From NCBI GenBank assembly GCA_020633295.1, contig JACKDW010000002.1, positions 1,364,001 to 1,428,000 of the forward strand: DNA of 64,000 nt. The letters are read 5' to 3'. The position numbers and the translations under genes are program-made. Positions 7,520 through 15,742 of this stretch are shown here, one piece after another. The stretch is from Myxococcales bacterium (GTDB lineage: Bacteria; Myxococcota_A; Polyangia; Nannocystales; Nannocystaceae). Below the pieces are notes generated by a model. That model was not told where the DNA came from. It saw nothing but the letters and a program-made list of their open reading frames with translations, and did no database searches. Numbering within the stretch: the first letter of the stretch is position 1; each line of letters starts with the position of its first letter.

Positions 7520-8761
7520 TTGCCGGCGATCGTGCGTCGGCCAATCCGCTCCATTCGCGTCCCTGTCCCCGCGTTCACGTTCGGGCTGATCGTCGCGCTC
7601 GCCGGCTGCAAGGGCGCCGCGCTCGACGGTCAGCAGGAGCCGGCGGAGCCGAGCCCCCCCGCGCGGGCCGAGCCCGAGGTCGCGGCGGCGCCGGAGCCCG
7701 CGCCCGCGCCCGCGCTCGCGTCCGAGGTCGCGCCTGAACCGGTCGCCGAGGCCGCGCGCGAGCCCCTCGAGATGACCTTCGTCGGCGACGTGATCTTCGG
7801 CCGCTACCGCGCCGACGGCTATGACCCGATCCCCGACCCCGGCTACCAGCCGTTCGCGGACATCGCCGAGCAGCTGTCGGCCGACGTGATCGTCGCCAAC
7901 CTCGAGACGCCGCTCGTGCGCGACTTCCCGCAGAAGAGCCCGATCGCGTCGAAGTACCGCTTCGGCGCGTCGCCGACGATGGCCAAGCTGCTCGCCGACG
8001 CCGGCTTCACCGCGGTCAGCCTGGCGAACAACCACGCCTTCGACATGCGCAAGACGGGGATGGTCGAGACGCCGGCGATCCTCAAGGAGATCGGCGTGGT
8101 GCCGCTGGGCGCGTCGGTCACGGAGCCGCCGGTGTTCCGCGTCGAGACGATCGAGAAGCGCGGCTGGCGGCTGGGCTTCATCGCCGTGACCGCGCGCCGC
8201 AACGCGCCGCACCGCGAGGGCGCGCCCGAGCTGCCGTTTCTCAACACGCGCGAGCTGGGCGACACCCTGACGGAGGTGATCCGCTCGGGCCGCGCGAGCC
8301 ATGAGCTGATCATCGTGCTGATCCACTGGGGAGCCGAGTACGCCGACATGCCCGCCAAGATTCAGCGCTCCGAGGCGAAGCGCTTGATCGAGGCGGGCGC
8401 GGACATGGTGATCGGTCATCACCCGCACGTGCTGCAGGGCGTCGAGCGCCACGAGGACGGGCTGATCGCCTACTCGATGGGGAACTTCCTGTTCGAGAAC
8501 ACCAACGCGATCCCCAAGCTGACGGGGGTGCTGCGCGTGCGCGCGAAGCCGCCGGCGAGCGCGGGCGGGCGGGCGTGCCTGGAGCGCGTGGTGTTTCACC
8601 CGGCGGTGATCACCCGGCTGCCGACCAAGCACCCGGTGCCGGCGACCGGCGGGATGGGCAAGCGCGTGCGCGGGCGCATGAGCTCGCTCAGCGAGGCGCT
8701 CGGCAGCGAGCTCGTCCAGGAGGGCGAGGACCTCGTGATGTCCGGCTGGAGCTGCGGGTAG
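7520..8761 (+). CDS. CapA-family lipoprotein (poly-glutamate synthesis protein-like metallophosphatase)
   Basis: About 413 aa. Signal peptide with lipobox VALAGC, a Pro/Ala/Glu-rich linker to about residue 80, then the CapA domain: TFVGDVIFGR (first metal motif), NLETPLV, SLANNHAFD, IHWGAEY, and VIGHHPHVLQGVE with YSMGNFLF. These match the PGA_cap metallophosphatase family, linked to poly-gamma-glutamate capsule and other exported phosphatase roles. No capB/capC neighbours are present, so a capsule role is doubtful. The start is uncertain: TTG at 7520 or GTG at 7532; both leave a good signal peptide. Confidence 0.82.
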   Translation: MPAIVRRPIRSIRVPVPAFTFGLIVALAGCKGAALDGQQEPAEPSPPARAEPEVAAAPEPAPAPALASEVAPEPVAEAAREPLEMTFVGDVIFGRYRADGYDPIPDPGYQPFADIAEQLSADVIVANLETPLVRDFPQKSPIASKYRFGASPTMAKLLADAGFTAVSLANNHAFDMRKTGMVETPAILKEIGVVPLGASVTEPPVFRVETIEKRGWRLGFIAVTARRNAPHREGAPELPFLNTRELGDTLTEVIRSGRASHELIIVLIHWGAEYADMPAKIQRSEAKRLIEAGADMVIGHHPHVLQGVERHEDGLIAYSMGNFLFENTNAIPKLTGVLRVRAKPPASAGGRACLERVVFHPAVITRLPTKHPVPATGGMGKRVRGRMSSLSEALGSELVQEGEDLVMSGWSCG

Positions 8762-8779
8762 CGACGCGTCGCGCGTCGC
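8761..8779. terminator. Hairpin at the end of the CapA-like gene
   Basis: Perfect 8-bp stem GCGACGCG / CGCGTCGC with a 3-nt loop, immediately after the stop codon and between convergent genes; no T tract. A second palindrome, GCGCTCGCGAGCGC, follows at 8785-8798. Confidence 0.45.
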
Positions 8780-8853
8780 GACAAGCGCTCGCGAGCGCGC
8801 GGCGGCCGGCGCTCGTGTACTATGTTTGTTTGGGCAGGTCGCTTTCGCGGCGC

Positions 8854-9942
8854 TCAGCCGGCCCGGTCGAGCGCGTCGTCGGGCTCGCCGGCTGCGAGGG
8901 CGCCGCGCTCGACGGCGATGAGCGCGACGGCGGCGGGCGCCCAGTCGCGCATGACCTTGATGTGGTTGAAGAGCCAGACGATGTCGGGGCGCGTGGCCGC
9001 GGCCATGCGCAGCCACTGCTTGACGCGACACAGCGCGCGGGCCTCCGGGAGCCCGCTCGCGCGCATGCGGGCCTGGTACTCGCGCAGCAGCGCCGCGAGC
9101 TCCGGCAGCGGCATGGGCCCCTGTCTCCAGCCGCGCGCGCGCGCGAACAGCCCGGGCGAGCCCATGGCCCCGCGCCCGATCATGAAGGCGTGACAGCGGC
9201 TGCTCGCGGCGCAGCGCGCGAGGTCCTCGGGGGCGAAGAGGTCGCCGTTGGCGATCACCGGGAGCGCGCCGGCGGCGTCGCGGGCCCGCGCGAGCACGTG
9301 CCAGTGGACCGGCGGCCTGTAGAGCTGCACGCGCGTGCGCGCGTGTACCGTGAGCCAGGTCGCGCCGCCCCGCGCGGCGGCGCGGGCGATCTCCTCGATG
9401 GTGTCGCCGGAGTCCCAGCCGATGCGGATCTTCACCGTGACGGGCACGTCGTGCGGGACGGCGTCGCGCGCGGCCCGAGTGATGCGCTCAATTCGATCTG
9501 GCTCCTTGAGCAGCTTGGCCCCGCCGTCGTGGGAGTTCACGGTCTTGGCGGGGCAGCCGAAGTTGAGGTCGACGCCGCAGGCGCCGAGCTCGGCGGCGCG
9601 CCTGGCCGTGGCGGCCATGGGCGTCGGGTCGCCGCCGAGCAGCTGCACGAACACGGGGACGCCCGCGCGCGTGCGGCCGCCGGTGTCGACCTCGGGGCAG
9701 TGCCGTCGGATCACGTGGGCGGGGACGGGGTCGCGGGTGACTCGCACGAACTCCGAGACGCACAGGCTGATCCCGCTGCGCCCGCCGAATTGCTCGGTGA
9801 GCAGCCCGCGGTAGACCGCGTCGGTGACGCCGTCCATCGGCGCGAGCGCGAGGAACAGCCCCGGCGCGTCGGGGTGGTCGGCGACGCGCTCACGCTGCGC
9901 CCAGGTCTCGCGCCAGGAGGTATCAGTGCCCGTCACGGTCAC
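8854..9942 (-). CDS. dus: tRNA-dihydrouridine synthase
   Basis: 362 aa FMN-dependent TIM-barrel enzyme that reduces uridines in tRNA D-loops. Motifs: APMDGVTD (FMN phosphate), VQLLGGDP, DLNFGCPAKTVNSHDGGAKL with the catalytic Cys, VKIRIGW, LTVHARTR, NGDLF and GRGAMGSPG. The GCPAKTVN sequence resembles the DusC group most, but assignment to a subtype needs a tree. GTG start; it is the last gene of the dnaA-pyrC-asd group, 37 bp after the small unknown gene. Confidence 0.9.
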   Translation of the reverse strand: MTVTGTDTSWRETWAQRERVADHPDAPGLFLALAPMDGVTDAVYRGLLTEQFGGRSGISLCVSEFVRVTRDPVPAHVIRRHCPEVDTGGRTRAGVPVFVQLLGGDPTPMAATARRAAELGACGVDLNFGCPAKTVNSHDGGAKLLKEPDRIERITRAARDAVPHDVPVTVKIRIGWDSGDTIEEIARAAARGGATWLTVHARTRVQLYRPPVHWHVLARARDAAGALPVIANGDLFAPEDLARCAASSRCHAFMIGRGAMGSPGLFARARGWRQGPMPLPELAALLREYQARMRASGLPEARALCRVKQWLRMAAATRPDIVWLFNHIKVMRDWAPAAVALIAVERGALAAGEPDDALDRAG

Positions 9943-9979
9943 GCCTCGTCGCGCTCCTTCGTCGTCGCGCTGTCGTCGC

Positions 9980-10276
9980 TCATTCGTCGTCGCGCTGGGG
10001 GGACCAGGGCACGAGCAGGAATTCGTAGCTGCGGCGCTCGACGAGCGCGCCGAGCTGGTCGCGTCGTCGCAGCAGGCGCGCCGCGAAGCCGCTGGGGGTG
10101 AGACGACGCGTCGCGAGCAGGTTCCAGATCTCGCGCTCGACGTCCTCGACCGCGTTCCCGTGCCGGATCATCGCCTCGACGAGCGCGCCCATGGTGACGC
10201 CGCGCGAGCCGTTGGTCGCCGCGCGCTCGAGGATGCGATCGCGAAGTGTGGGCACGGGAGCCTTCGTCGTGAGCAT
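9980..10276 (-). CDS. Small protein, winged-helix-like, unknown
   Basis: 98 aa, basic, cytoplasmic. Predicted all-helical N-terminal half (TLRDRILERAATN) followed by VTMGALVEAMIRHGNAVED and a segment ending LLATRRLTPSGFAARLL, which has the helix-turn-helix plus wing pattern of small winged-helix proteins. I do not recognise the family. It lies between asd (28 bp upstream) and dus (37 bp downstream) on the same strand, so it is probably cotranscribed with both. Confidence 0.65.
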   Translation of the reverse strand: MLTTKAPVPTLRDRILERAATNGSRGVTMGALVEAMIRHGNAVEDVEREIWNLLATRRLTPSGFAARLLRRRDQLGALVERRSYEFLLVPWSPQRDDE

Positions 10277-10304
10277 GGATCGGGCGCCTTACGCCTGGCA
10301 AGGC

Positions 10305-11369
10305 TCAGACGCTCGAGCCGGGCCCCTGCAGCGCGAGGTCGGCGGCGGCGAACCAGCGGCTGGCGATGCGCACGGCGTTGGTCGCCGCCCCGAGCCGCAG
10401 GTTGTCGGCCGTGACGGTCAGGCAGAAGCTCCGGCCGCGGGGGTCGCGGAGGTCGCGACGAATTCGCCCGACGAGCACCTCGTCGCGGTGCTGCAGGGTG
10501 GCGAGCGCCGAGAGCCCGTCGCCGGCGGCGCCCGGGAGCAGACGCAGGAACGCGGACTGGGCCGGGTCGCCGAGCACCGCCTCGATCGCGCCGGGGGACA
10601 GGTCGTCCTCGCCGCCGACGGTCAGCCAGACCTGCTCGTAGTGACCGACGGCGACCGCGACGCGGCAGCACTGGGCCGAGACCGGGAGCGCGGCGCGAGC
10701 CAGGATCTTGCGGCTCTCGTGCATGAGCTTGCGCTCCTCGCTCGAGTAGCCGCTGTCGTCGGTCTTGCCGCTGTGCGGCACGGTGTTGGCCGCGTAGCCG
10801 GCGGGGTCGAAGCCGGCGCCGAGCCGGAGCTGGTCACGATCCTCCGAGGTGTAGCCCGCGCGCGAGGCGTCGAGGAACTCGTCGAGCGTGCCGATGCCGG
10901 CGCCGCTGATGGCCTGGTAGGAGGCGACGGCGAGCGTCTCGAGCGGGCGCCGGCGGACGATCGGCGCGATCGTCAACATCAGCGGGATCGTCGTGCAGTT
11001 GGGGTTGGCGACGAGCCGCGCCTCGTCGGTCACGAGCGCATCGTTGACGCCGGCGACGACGAGCGGCACGGCGGGGTCGAGGCGGAAGGTGTTGCTCTTG
11101 TCGACGACGCGGTAGCCGAGCTCGAGCAGGCGCGGGACGTAGCGCGCGCTGTGGGCGTCGTCGAGGGCGACGAACGCGAGCTCGCCGCGCGGCGCGTCGC
11201 CAGACTCGAGGTCGGGCGCGGCCCGGACGGCGTAGCGCTGGCCATCGAGCTCAAACGCGCGCGCGCGGCTGGCGAACAGCGCGAGCTCGGCGCCTGGCCA
11301 GGCGCGGTGGATGAGCGGGATGAGCTCACGGCCGACGAGGCCAGTGGCGCCGAGGATGCAGATCCGCAT
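10305..11369 (-). CDS. asd: Aspartate-semialdehyde dehydrogenase
   Basis: 354 aa. Converts aspartyl phosphate to aspartate semialdehyde for lysine/DAP, threonine and methionine synthesis. Rossmann motif GATGLVGRE, catalytic Cys in VANPNCTTIPL, SYQAISGAG, EERKLMHESRKIL, catalytic His region RVAVAVGHYE, and the C-terminal DNLRLGAATNAVRIA, all typical of the bacterial Asd family and not of ArgC. It lies 69 bp after pyrC and has its own TATAGG hexamer 7 nt before the ATG, so an internal promoter is possible. Confidence 0.9.
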   Translation of the reverse strand: MRICILGATGLVGRELIPLIHRAWPGAELALFASRARAFELDGQRYAVRAAPDLESGDAPRGELAFVALDDAHSARYVPRLLELGYRVVDKSNTFRLDPAVPLVVAGVNDALVTDEARLVANPNCTTIPLMLTIAPIVRRRPLETLAVASYQAISGAGIGTLDEFLDASRAGYTSEDRDQLRLGAGFDPAGYAANTVPHSGKTDDSGYSSEERKLMHESRKILARAALPVSAQCCRVAVAVGHYEQVWLTVGGEDDLSPGAIEAVLGDPAQSAFLRLLPGAAGDGLSALATLQHRDEVLVGRIRRDLRDPRGRSFCLTVTADNLRLGAATNAVRIASRWFAAADLALQGPGSSV

Positions 11370-11376
11370 GGCGCGG

Positions 11377-11382
11377 CCTATA
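11377..11382 (-). promoter_or_regulatory. Possible internal -10 for asd
   Basis: TATAGG on the minus strand, 7 nt before the asd ATG; a poorer match than the others. Confidence 0.3.
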
Positions 11383-11438
11383 TCACAGGGGACGCCGGGG
11401 GCGAACGATCGGGCGCGCGGGCGCGACGGCCGGCGCGG

Positions 11439-12497
11439 TCACGCGAGGCGCCAGGACACGGTCTCGCCGGCCCGCAGGGGCACGAGCTCCGCGCCGCCGA
11501 ACGGGAAGGCCGGCGGCACGCGGGTCTCGCCGCGCACGAGCGTGACGGTGCCCGGGTTGACCGGCAGCCCGTAGAAGGCCGGGCCGTGGCGGCTGGCGAA
11601 GCCCTCGAGGCGCTCGAGCGCGCCGGCCTGATCGAAGGCCTCGGCGTAGAGCTCGAGCGCGGCGTGGGCCGTAAACGCGCCGGCGCAGCCGCACGCGGAC
11701 TCCTTGGCGTCGCGCGGGTGGGGGGCGCTGTCGGTGCCGAGGAAGAACTTCGGGTCGCCGCTGACGGCGGCGGCGACGAGCGCCTGACGGTGACGCTCGC
11801 GCTTGAGCACCGGCAGGCAGTAGTGATGCGGCTTGAGGCCGCCGACGAGCATCGCGTTGCGGTTGAGCAGCAGGTGATGGGCGGTGATCGTCGCGCCGAC
11901 GTGCGCGGGGGCGCGCTGGACGAACGCGACCGCGTCGGCGGTCGTGATGTGCTCGACGACCACGCGCAGCCGGGGGAAGCGCTCACACAGCGGCGCGAGC
12001 ACGGTCTCGAGGAACACGCGCTCGCGATCGAAGATGTCGACCTCGTCGCGCGTGACCTCGCCGTGGACGAGGAGCGGGAGGCCGAGCTCCTGCATGGCCG
12101 CGAGCGCCGGGCGCACGCGCGCGAGCTCGGTGACGCCGGCGTCCGAGTGCGTCGTCGCGCCGGCAGGGTAGAGCTTGACCGCGTGCACGAGCTCGCTGGC
12201 GCGCGCGCGCGCGATCTCCTCAGGAGATGTCTGATCGGTCAGGTAGAGCGTCATCAGCGGCTCGAAGCGCGCGGCCGCGCCGGTCGCCCCGCTCGCCCGC
12301 AGCGCCTCGAGGATGCGCGCGTGGTAGGCCTCGGCGCGCGCGACCGTCGTCACGGGCGGCCGCAGGTTCGGCATGATGATCGCCCGCCCGAACTGGCGCG
12401 CCGAGTGCAGGACGACGTCCGCCATGGCCGCGCCGTCGCGCAGGTGCAGGTGCCAGTCGTCGGGGCGCGGGATCGTGACGGAGTCGGGGCTCGACAT
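11439..12497 (-). CDS. pyrC: Dihydroorotase, class II type
   Basis: 352 aa. Catalyses carbamoyl aspartate to dihydroorotate in pyrimidine synthesis. Binuclear zinc motifs: DDWHLHLRDGA (HxH), KLYPAGATTHSDAGV (the Lys that is carbamylated), LLVHGEV, VVEHITTAD, HHLLLNRNAM, and FLGTDSAPH with the catalytic Asp. Length and motifs match E. coli-type PyrC. It sits 52 bp after dnaA; the ATG at 12497 is preceded at 7 nt by TACAAC, suggesting its own promoter. Confidence 0.93.
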   Translation of the reverse strand: MSSPDSVTIPRPDDWHLHLRDGAAMADVVLHSARQFGRAIIMPNLRPPVTTVARAEAYHARILEALRASGATGAAARFEPLMTLYLTDQTSPEEIARARASELVHAVKLYPAGATTHSDAGVTELARVRPALAAMQELGLPLLVHGEVTRDEVDIFDRERVFLETVLAPLCERFPRLRVVVEHITTADAVAFVQRAPAHVGATITAHHLLLNRNAMLVGGLKPHHYCLPVLKRERHRQALVAAAVSGDPKFFLGTDSAPHPRDAKESACGCAGAFTAHAALELYAEAFDQAGALERLEGFASRHGPAFYGLPVNPGTVTLVRGETRVPPAFPFGGAELVPLRAGETVSWRLA

Positions 12498-12504
12498 CGC
12501 CAGG

Positions 12505-12510
12505 GTTGTA
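12505..12510 (-). promoter_or_regulatory. -10 hexamer of pyrC
   Basis: TACAAC on the minus strand, 7 nt before the pyrC ATG, within the 52-bp dnaA-pyrC gap. Confidence 0.4.
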
Positions 12511-12549
12511 CGCGATCGCCGTGCCCCCGTCAGGGGCCGCGGGCCGGCC

Positions 12550-13923
12550 TCAGGCGCGCATCGCGAGGCCGTCGGGGCAGAGCTGCCGGCGCAGGCCCTC
12601 GACCGCGAGCCGGACCTCGGGCTCGCTCGTCTGCATGCTCTTGATCCGCCGGCACGCGTTGATCACCGTCGAGTGGTCCTTGCCGCCGAAGCGCTGGCCG
12701 ATCTCGGGGAAGCTCGCGTCGGTCAGCTCGCGGCTGAGGTACATCGCGATCATGCGCGGGCGCGAGACGTGGCGGTGCCGGCGAGGGCCCTTGAGGTCGG
12801 CGACGCGCAGCGAGAAGTGGGTCGCGACCAGCTTCTGCACGTGCTCGATCGTGATGGTCTGGGGCTGCAGCGGCTGGGCGAGGTCGCTGAGGACCTCGCC
12901 GACGAAGGCCTCGGTGATCGGCGCGCGCTTGAGCTCGGCGAAGGTCGCGACGCGGACGAGCGCGCCCTCGAGCTCGCGGACGTTGGAGCGCACGAGCGTG
13001 GCGATGTGCAGGAGCACGCGGTCGCCGATCTCGAGGCCGTCGAGCTCTGCTTTCTGGCGCAGGATCGCGGCCCGCGTCTCGAGGTCGGGCGACTTCACGT
13101 CGGCGACCAGGCCCCAGTTGAGGCGCGAGGTCAGGCGCTCCTCCATGCCCTCCATGTCGGCGGGCACGCGGTCGGCGGTGACCATGATCTGCTTGCCCGC
13201 CTCGTAGAGCGCGTTGAACACGTGGAAGAACTCGTCCATCGTGCGGTCGCGGCCGGCGATGAACTGGATGTCGTCGATCAGCAGGACGTCGCAGGTCTCG
13301 CGGTAGCGGGAGCGGAACTCTTCGAACTGGTTGCAGCGCACCGCGGCGATGAACTCGTTCATGAACCGCTCGGCGCTGAGGTAGACGATGCGCAGCTCGG
13401 GGCGCGTGTCGTGGATGTGGTGACCGACGGCGTGCAGGAGGTGGGTCTTGCCGAGGCCGACGCCGCCGTAGATGAACAGCGGGTTGAAGCGCTGCCCGGG
13501 CTCCTGGGCGACGGCCCAGGCCGCGGAGGCGGCGAGCTCGTTGGAGGCGCCCTTGATGAAGCTGTCGAAGCGGTAGCGCTCGGACAGCCCCTGCGGGGGC
13601 GGCGGCAGGATCGCGGGCTGGGGTGGCGCGGGCTGCGTGACGATCGGCTCGGGGGCGGGGACGGGCGCGGGAGCGGGCGCTCGCGGGGCGGCGAGCTCGA
13701 TCTGGGCCGCGTAGCGCGTCGCGGTCCGACGCTGGATCTCGTCGAGGACGACGTCGAGGTAGTGGGTCTCGAACCACTCCTTCATGAAGCGGTTCGGCGC
13801 CGTGAGACGGAGCGTCTCATCCTCGATGGCGGCCAGCTCGATGGGTCGTAACCACATGTCATAGGTCTGCTCGCCAAGCCGTGGCTGAAGACCCTGCAGC
13901 GCGTCATTCCAGATGTCGACCAT
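12550..13923 (-). CDS. dnaA: Chromosomal replication initiator DnaA
   Basis: 457 aa. Domain I (1-75), a Pro-rich domain II linker (about 80-112), AAA+ domain III with Walker A GGVGLGKT (153-160) and Walker B LLIDDIQF (214-221), and C-terminal domain IV with the DnaA-box-binding signature GGKDHSTVINACRRI. In the sensor region SRLNWGL replaces the usual SRF-WGL. The ATG at 13923 has GGAGGG upstream; a longer frame upstream is not DnaA-like. dnaN is not adjacent; pyrC, asd and dus follow on the same strand. Confidence 0.96.
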   Translation of the reverse strand: MVDIWNDALQGLQPRLGEQTYDMWLRPIELAAIEDETLRLTAPNRFMKEWFETHYLDVVLDEIQRRTATRYAAQIELAAPRAPAPAPVPAPEPIVTQPAPPQPAILPPPPQGLSERYRFDSFIKGASNELAASAAWAVAQEPGQRFNPLFIYGGVGLGKTHLLHAVGHHIHDTRPELRIVYLSAERFMNEFIAAVRCNQFEEFRSRYRETCDVLLIDDIQFIAGRDRTMDEFFHVFNALYEAGKQIMVTADRVPADMEGMEERLTSRLNWGLVADVKSPDLETRAAILRQKAELDGLEIGDRVLLHIATLVRSNVRELEGALVRVATFAELKRAPITEAFVGEVLSDLAQPLQPQTITIEHVQKLVATHFSLRVADLKGPRRHRHVSRPRMIAMYLSRELTDASFPEIGQRFGGKDHSTVINACRRIKSMQTSEPEVRLAVEGLRRQLCPDGLAMRA

Positions 13924-14652
13924 GACCCTCCGTCCACAGTGTTGCGGCCCTGTGAATGGCCTCCAAGAGTTTGAAGTTGCAGAGGTTTTTTGTTGTGGGC
14001 GACGAGGCCGTCCACAGCCTATGCACAGCAAACAGAATCGGGAGCCACACCGCCCCGCGCGGTGCACTCTCCGGGGAAATCGCGTGATCCTGGGCTGGTA
14101 GCGCGTCTCGGTGTACCGAGGTCTACCGACGATGGGTGAGCGGCACGCGCGAATGCGTCCCCTCAGCGCTGAAGTTTTCTACTCAGGCCCCCTGGCCGGG
14201 GCAAGGCGTCGCCCGCCGGAGTTTGTAATTGCATGAAATTATTGGACCCAATACGGTGTGCCAGGTTGTGTAATCCGCGCGCGAATGTGCCCGTCTGCTC
14301 GGATCCATCCGGGATCAAACGGGAATTTTCGACGTGAGTCGCGCGTTCGCGACAACGCCGTCACAACAAGCGGGTTTGCGCGGCCGGGGCCTGGCAAGTT
14401 GGCTCGTGAAGCGGGTTTCCGCGATCGTGTGAACCCGAGTTCCCGTGGGGATCGAGTTCGTGCCAACCGGTTTGGTTCCAGTCCAAAACCGCTCTGGTAC
14501 GGCCGAATTCGTGGGCTGCACAACATCCGGCGGAGAAAAAATTTGTTCAGTGAGATCCGATCTCGGCGTGCACTCCGCGCGCCGAAATTATGGGTCATCG
14601 CCCCGGTCATCGCCCCGGGGAAACCCTCTCACTCGCCCTCGTTCTCGGACGT
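13924..14652. other. dnaA upstream region, possible oriC or autoregulatory region
   Basis: A 729-bp stretch with no convincing gene. Close to dnaA it has two identical CCGTCCACA 9-mers (13930-13938, 14008-14016) and CTATGCACA (14019-14027), each resembling the DnaA box TTATCCACA. From about 14160 to 14600 composition is more AT-rich than average, with short A/T runs near 14225-14250 and 14530-14545. Near 14593-14616 GGTCATCGCCCC is tandemly duplicated. Confidence 0.45.
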
Positions 14653-15648
14653 TCAGGGACGTCGACGTCGGCGTCCCGTGACAGCCGCGACGGCCAGCAG
14701 CGTGAGCCACAGCGCCGGCGTGGAGTCCTCAGGCTCCGCCACGCGGCAGCCGGCGCCCGAGCGCGGCGGACGGGGATCGAGGCAGGTGTCGCCGTCGTCC
14801 TCGAGTCCGCTGCAGCCGCTCGGCAGGAGGTCGAGCCCGACGGTGTCGCGGATCCAGGGCAACGCGGCGTAGACCGTGCCGTAGTAGCTCTCGCCCACGC
14901 CGCAGGGGACGACGCCGCGCGAGACGATCCCGGCGATGCGCCAGCTGCCGTCGTCGAGCCGGACGAAGGCCGGTCCGCCGGAGTCGCCGCCGCACACGTC
15001 TTTCCCCTCGTTCCCGGCGATGAATTCGTAGCCGGTCGGCGAGAGGCGCTGGATCTGGACCGAGACCTCGCGCTTGAAGCCGATCTCGTCTGCTTCGAGC
15101 GGGGGGTCCTCTTCCTGGGCCTCGCGAACCGCGCCGAAGCCGACGGTGGTCACGGACTCACCGGGCTCCATGGTCGCGTCCCACTCCTCTTGATCGATCA
15201 GCGGCTTGATGAAGTCCACGCCGCCGATGTCCTCGACGATGGTGACGAGGCCGAAGTCGAAGGCGTCCGCGCCGCAGTCGTCATCCGTACAATAGTTCGG
15301 GTGAACGAACACCTGGTCGACGGTGGCGACCACGCGCTGATCGGCGGTGTCGAGGCGGTTGCCGAACACGACCGCCATGTTCTCGACGTCGGCGATGTCC
15401 AGCACGCAGTGGCCGGCGGTCAGCACGGTGCGCTTGTCGAGCATCACGCCCGAGCACAGGTCGACGGTCGCGAGGCTGCTGTTGGGGTGCAGCGCCGTGA
15501 CGTGCATGATCGCCACGACGCTGGTCCAGTCGCCCTCGGCGACGAGGTCGCCGCCGATGATCGGCTCGCTCGCCGCGGGCGTGTGGAGTGGGAGAGCGCT
15601 GGTCGGGGTCGCGGCCAGCAGGAGCCCGGCGAGGAGCGTCACAGACAC
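14653..15648 (-). CDS. Secreted trypsin-like serine protease with MYXO-CTERM-like tail
   Basis: 331 aa. Signal peptide (LLAGLLLAATPTSAL), then mature start PIIGGDLVAEG typical of S1 proteases. Catalytic triad: His in LTAGHCVLD, Asp in DAFDFGLVTI, Ser in CGGDSGGPAF. The C terminus has a GC motif, a short hydrophobic helix (ALWLTLLAVAAVTG) and RRRRRP, the arrangement of MYXO-CTERM sorting signals processed in myxobacteria. The protein is thus probably anchored at or released from the outer surface. The GTG at 15648 is supported by TATCCT 6 nt upstream; the longer frame has no signal peptide. Confidence 0.87.
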   Translation of the reverse strand: MSVTLLAGLLLAATPTSALPLHTPAASEPIIGGDLVAEGDWTSVVAIMHVTALHPNSSLATVDLCSGVMLDKRTVLTAGHCVLDIADVENMAVVFGNRLDTADQRVVATVDQVFVHPNYCTDDDCGADAFDFGLVTIVEDIGGVDFIKPLIDQEEWDATMEPGESVTTVGFGAVREAQEEDPPLEADEIGFKREVSVQIQRLSPTGYEFIAGNEGKDVCGGDSGGPAFVRLDDGSWRIAGIVSRGVVPCGVGESYYGTVYAALPWIRDTVGLDLLPSGCSGLEDDGDTCLDPRPPRSGAGCRVAEPEDSTPALWLTLLAVAAVTGRRRRRP

Positions 15649-15654
15649 GGGGTC

Positions 15655-15660
15655 AGGATA
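15655..15660 (-). promoter_or_regulatory. -10 hexamer of protease gene
   Basis: TATCCT on the minus strand, 6 nt before GTG 15648; predicts a leaderless mRNA. Confidence 0.45.
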
Positions 15661-15742
15661 GCAGAGATGCCCGTGTGGGCAGGCTTGGGGTCTCGTGCGC
15701 CTGGAGCCGCGGTGGTACCGTCCGCCTGGCCGAACGATCGTT

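Noticed and set aside
7364..9031. Minus-strand frame across the CapA-like gene
   Set aside because: Opposite strand of a gene with clear CapA motifs; Arg/His-rich shadow composition.
10098..12644. 848-aa plus-strand frame opposite asd and pyrC
   Set aside because: Shadow frame: antisense to two recognised enzymes and built of charged low-complexity sequence.
14239..14610. Small minus-strand gene in the dnaA upstream region
   Set aside because: No ribosome-binding site, no -10 at the usual distance, Arg-rich composition without domain; AT-rich noncoding character fits better.
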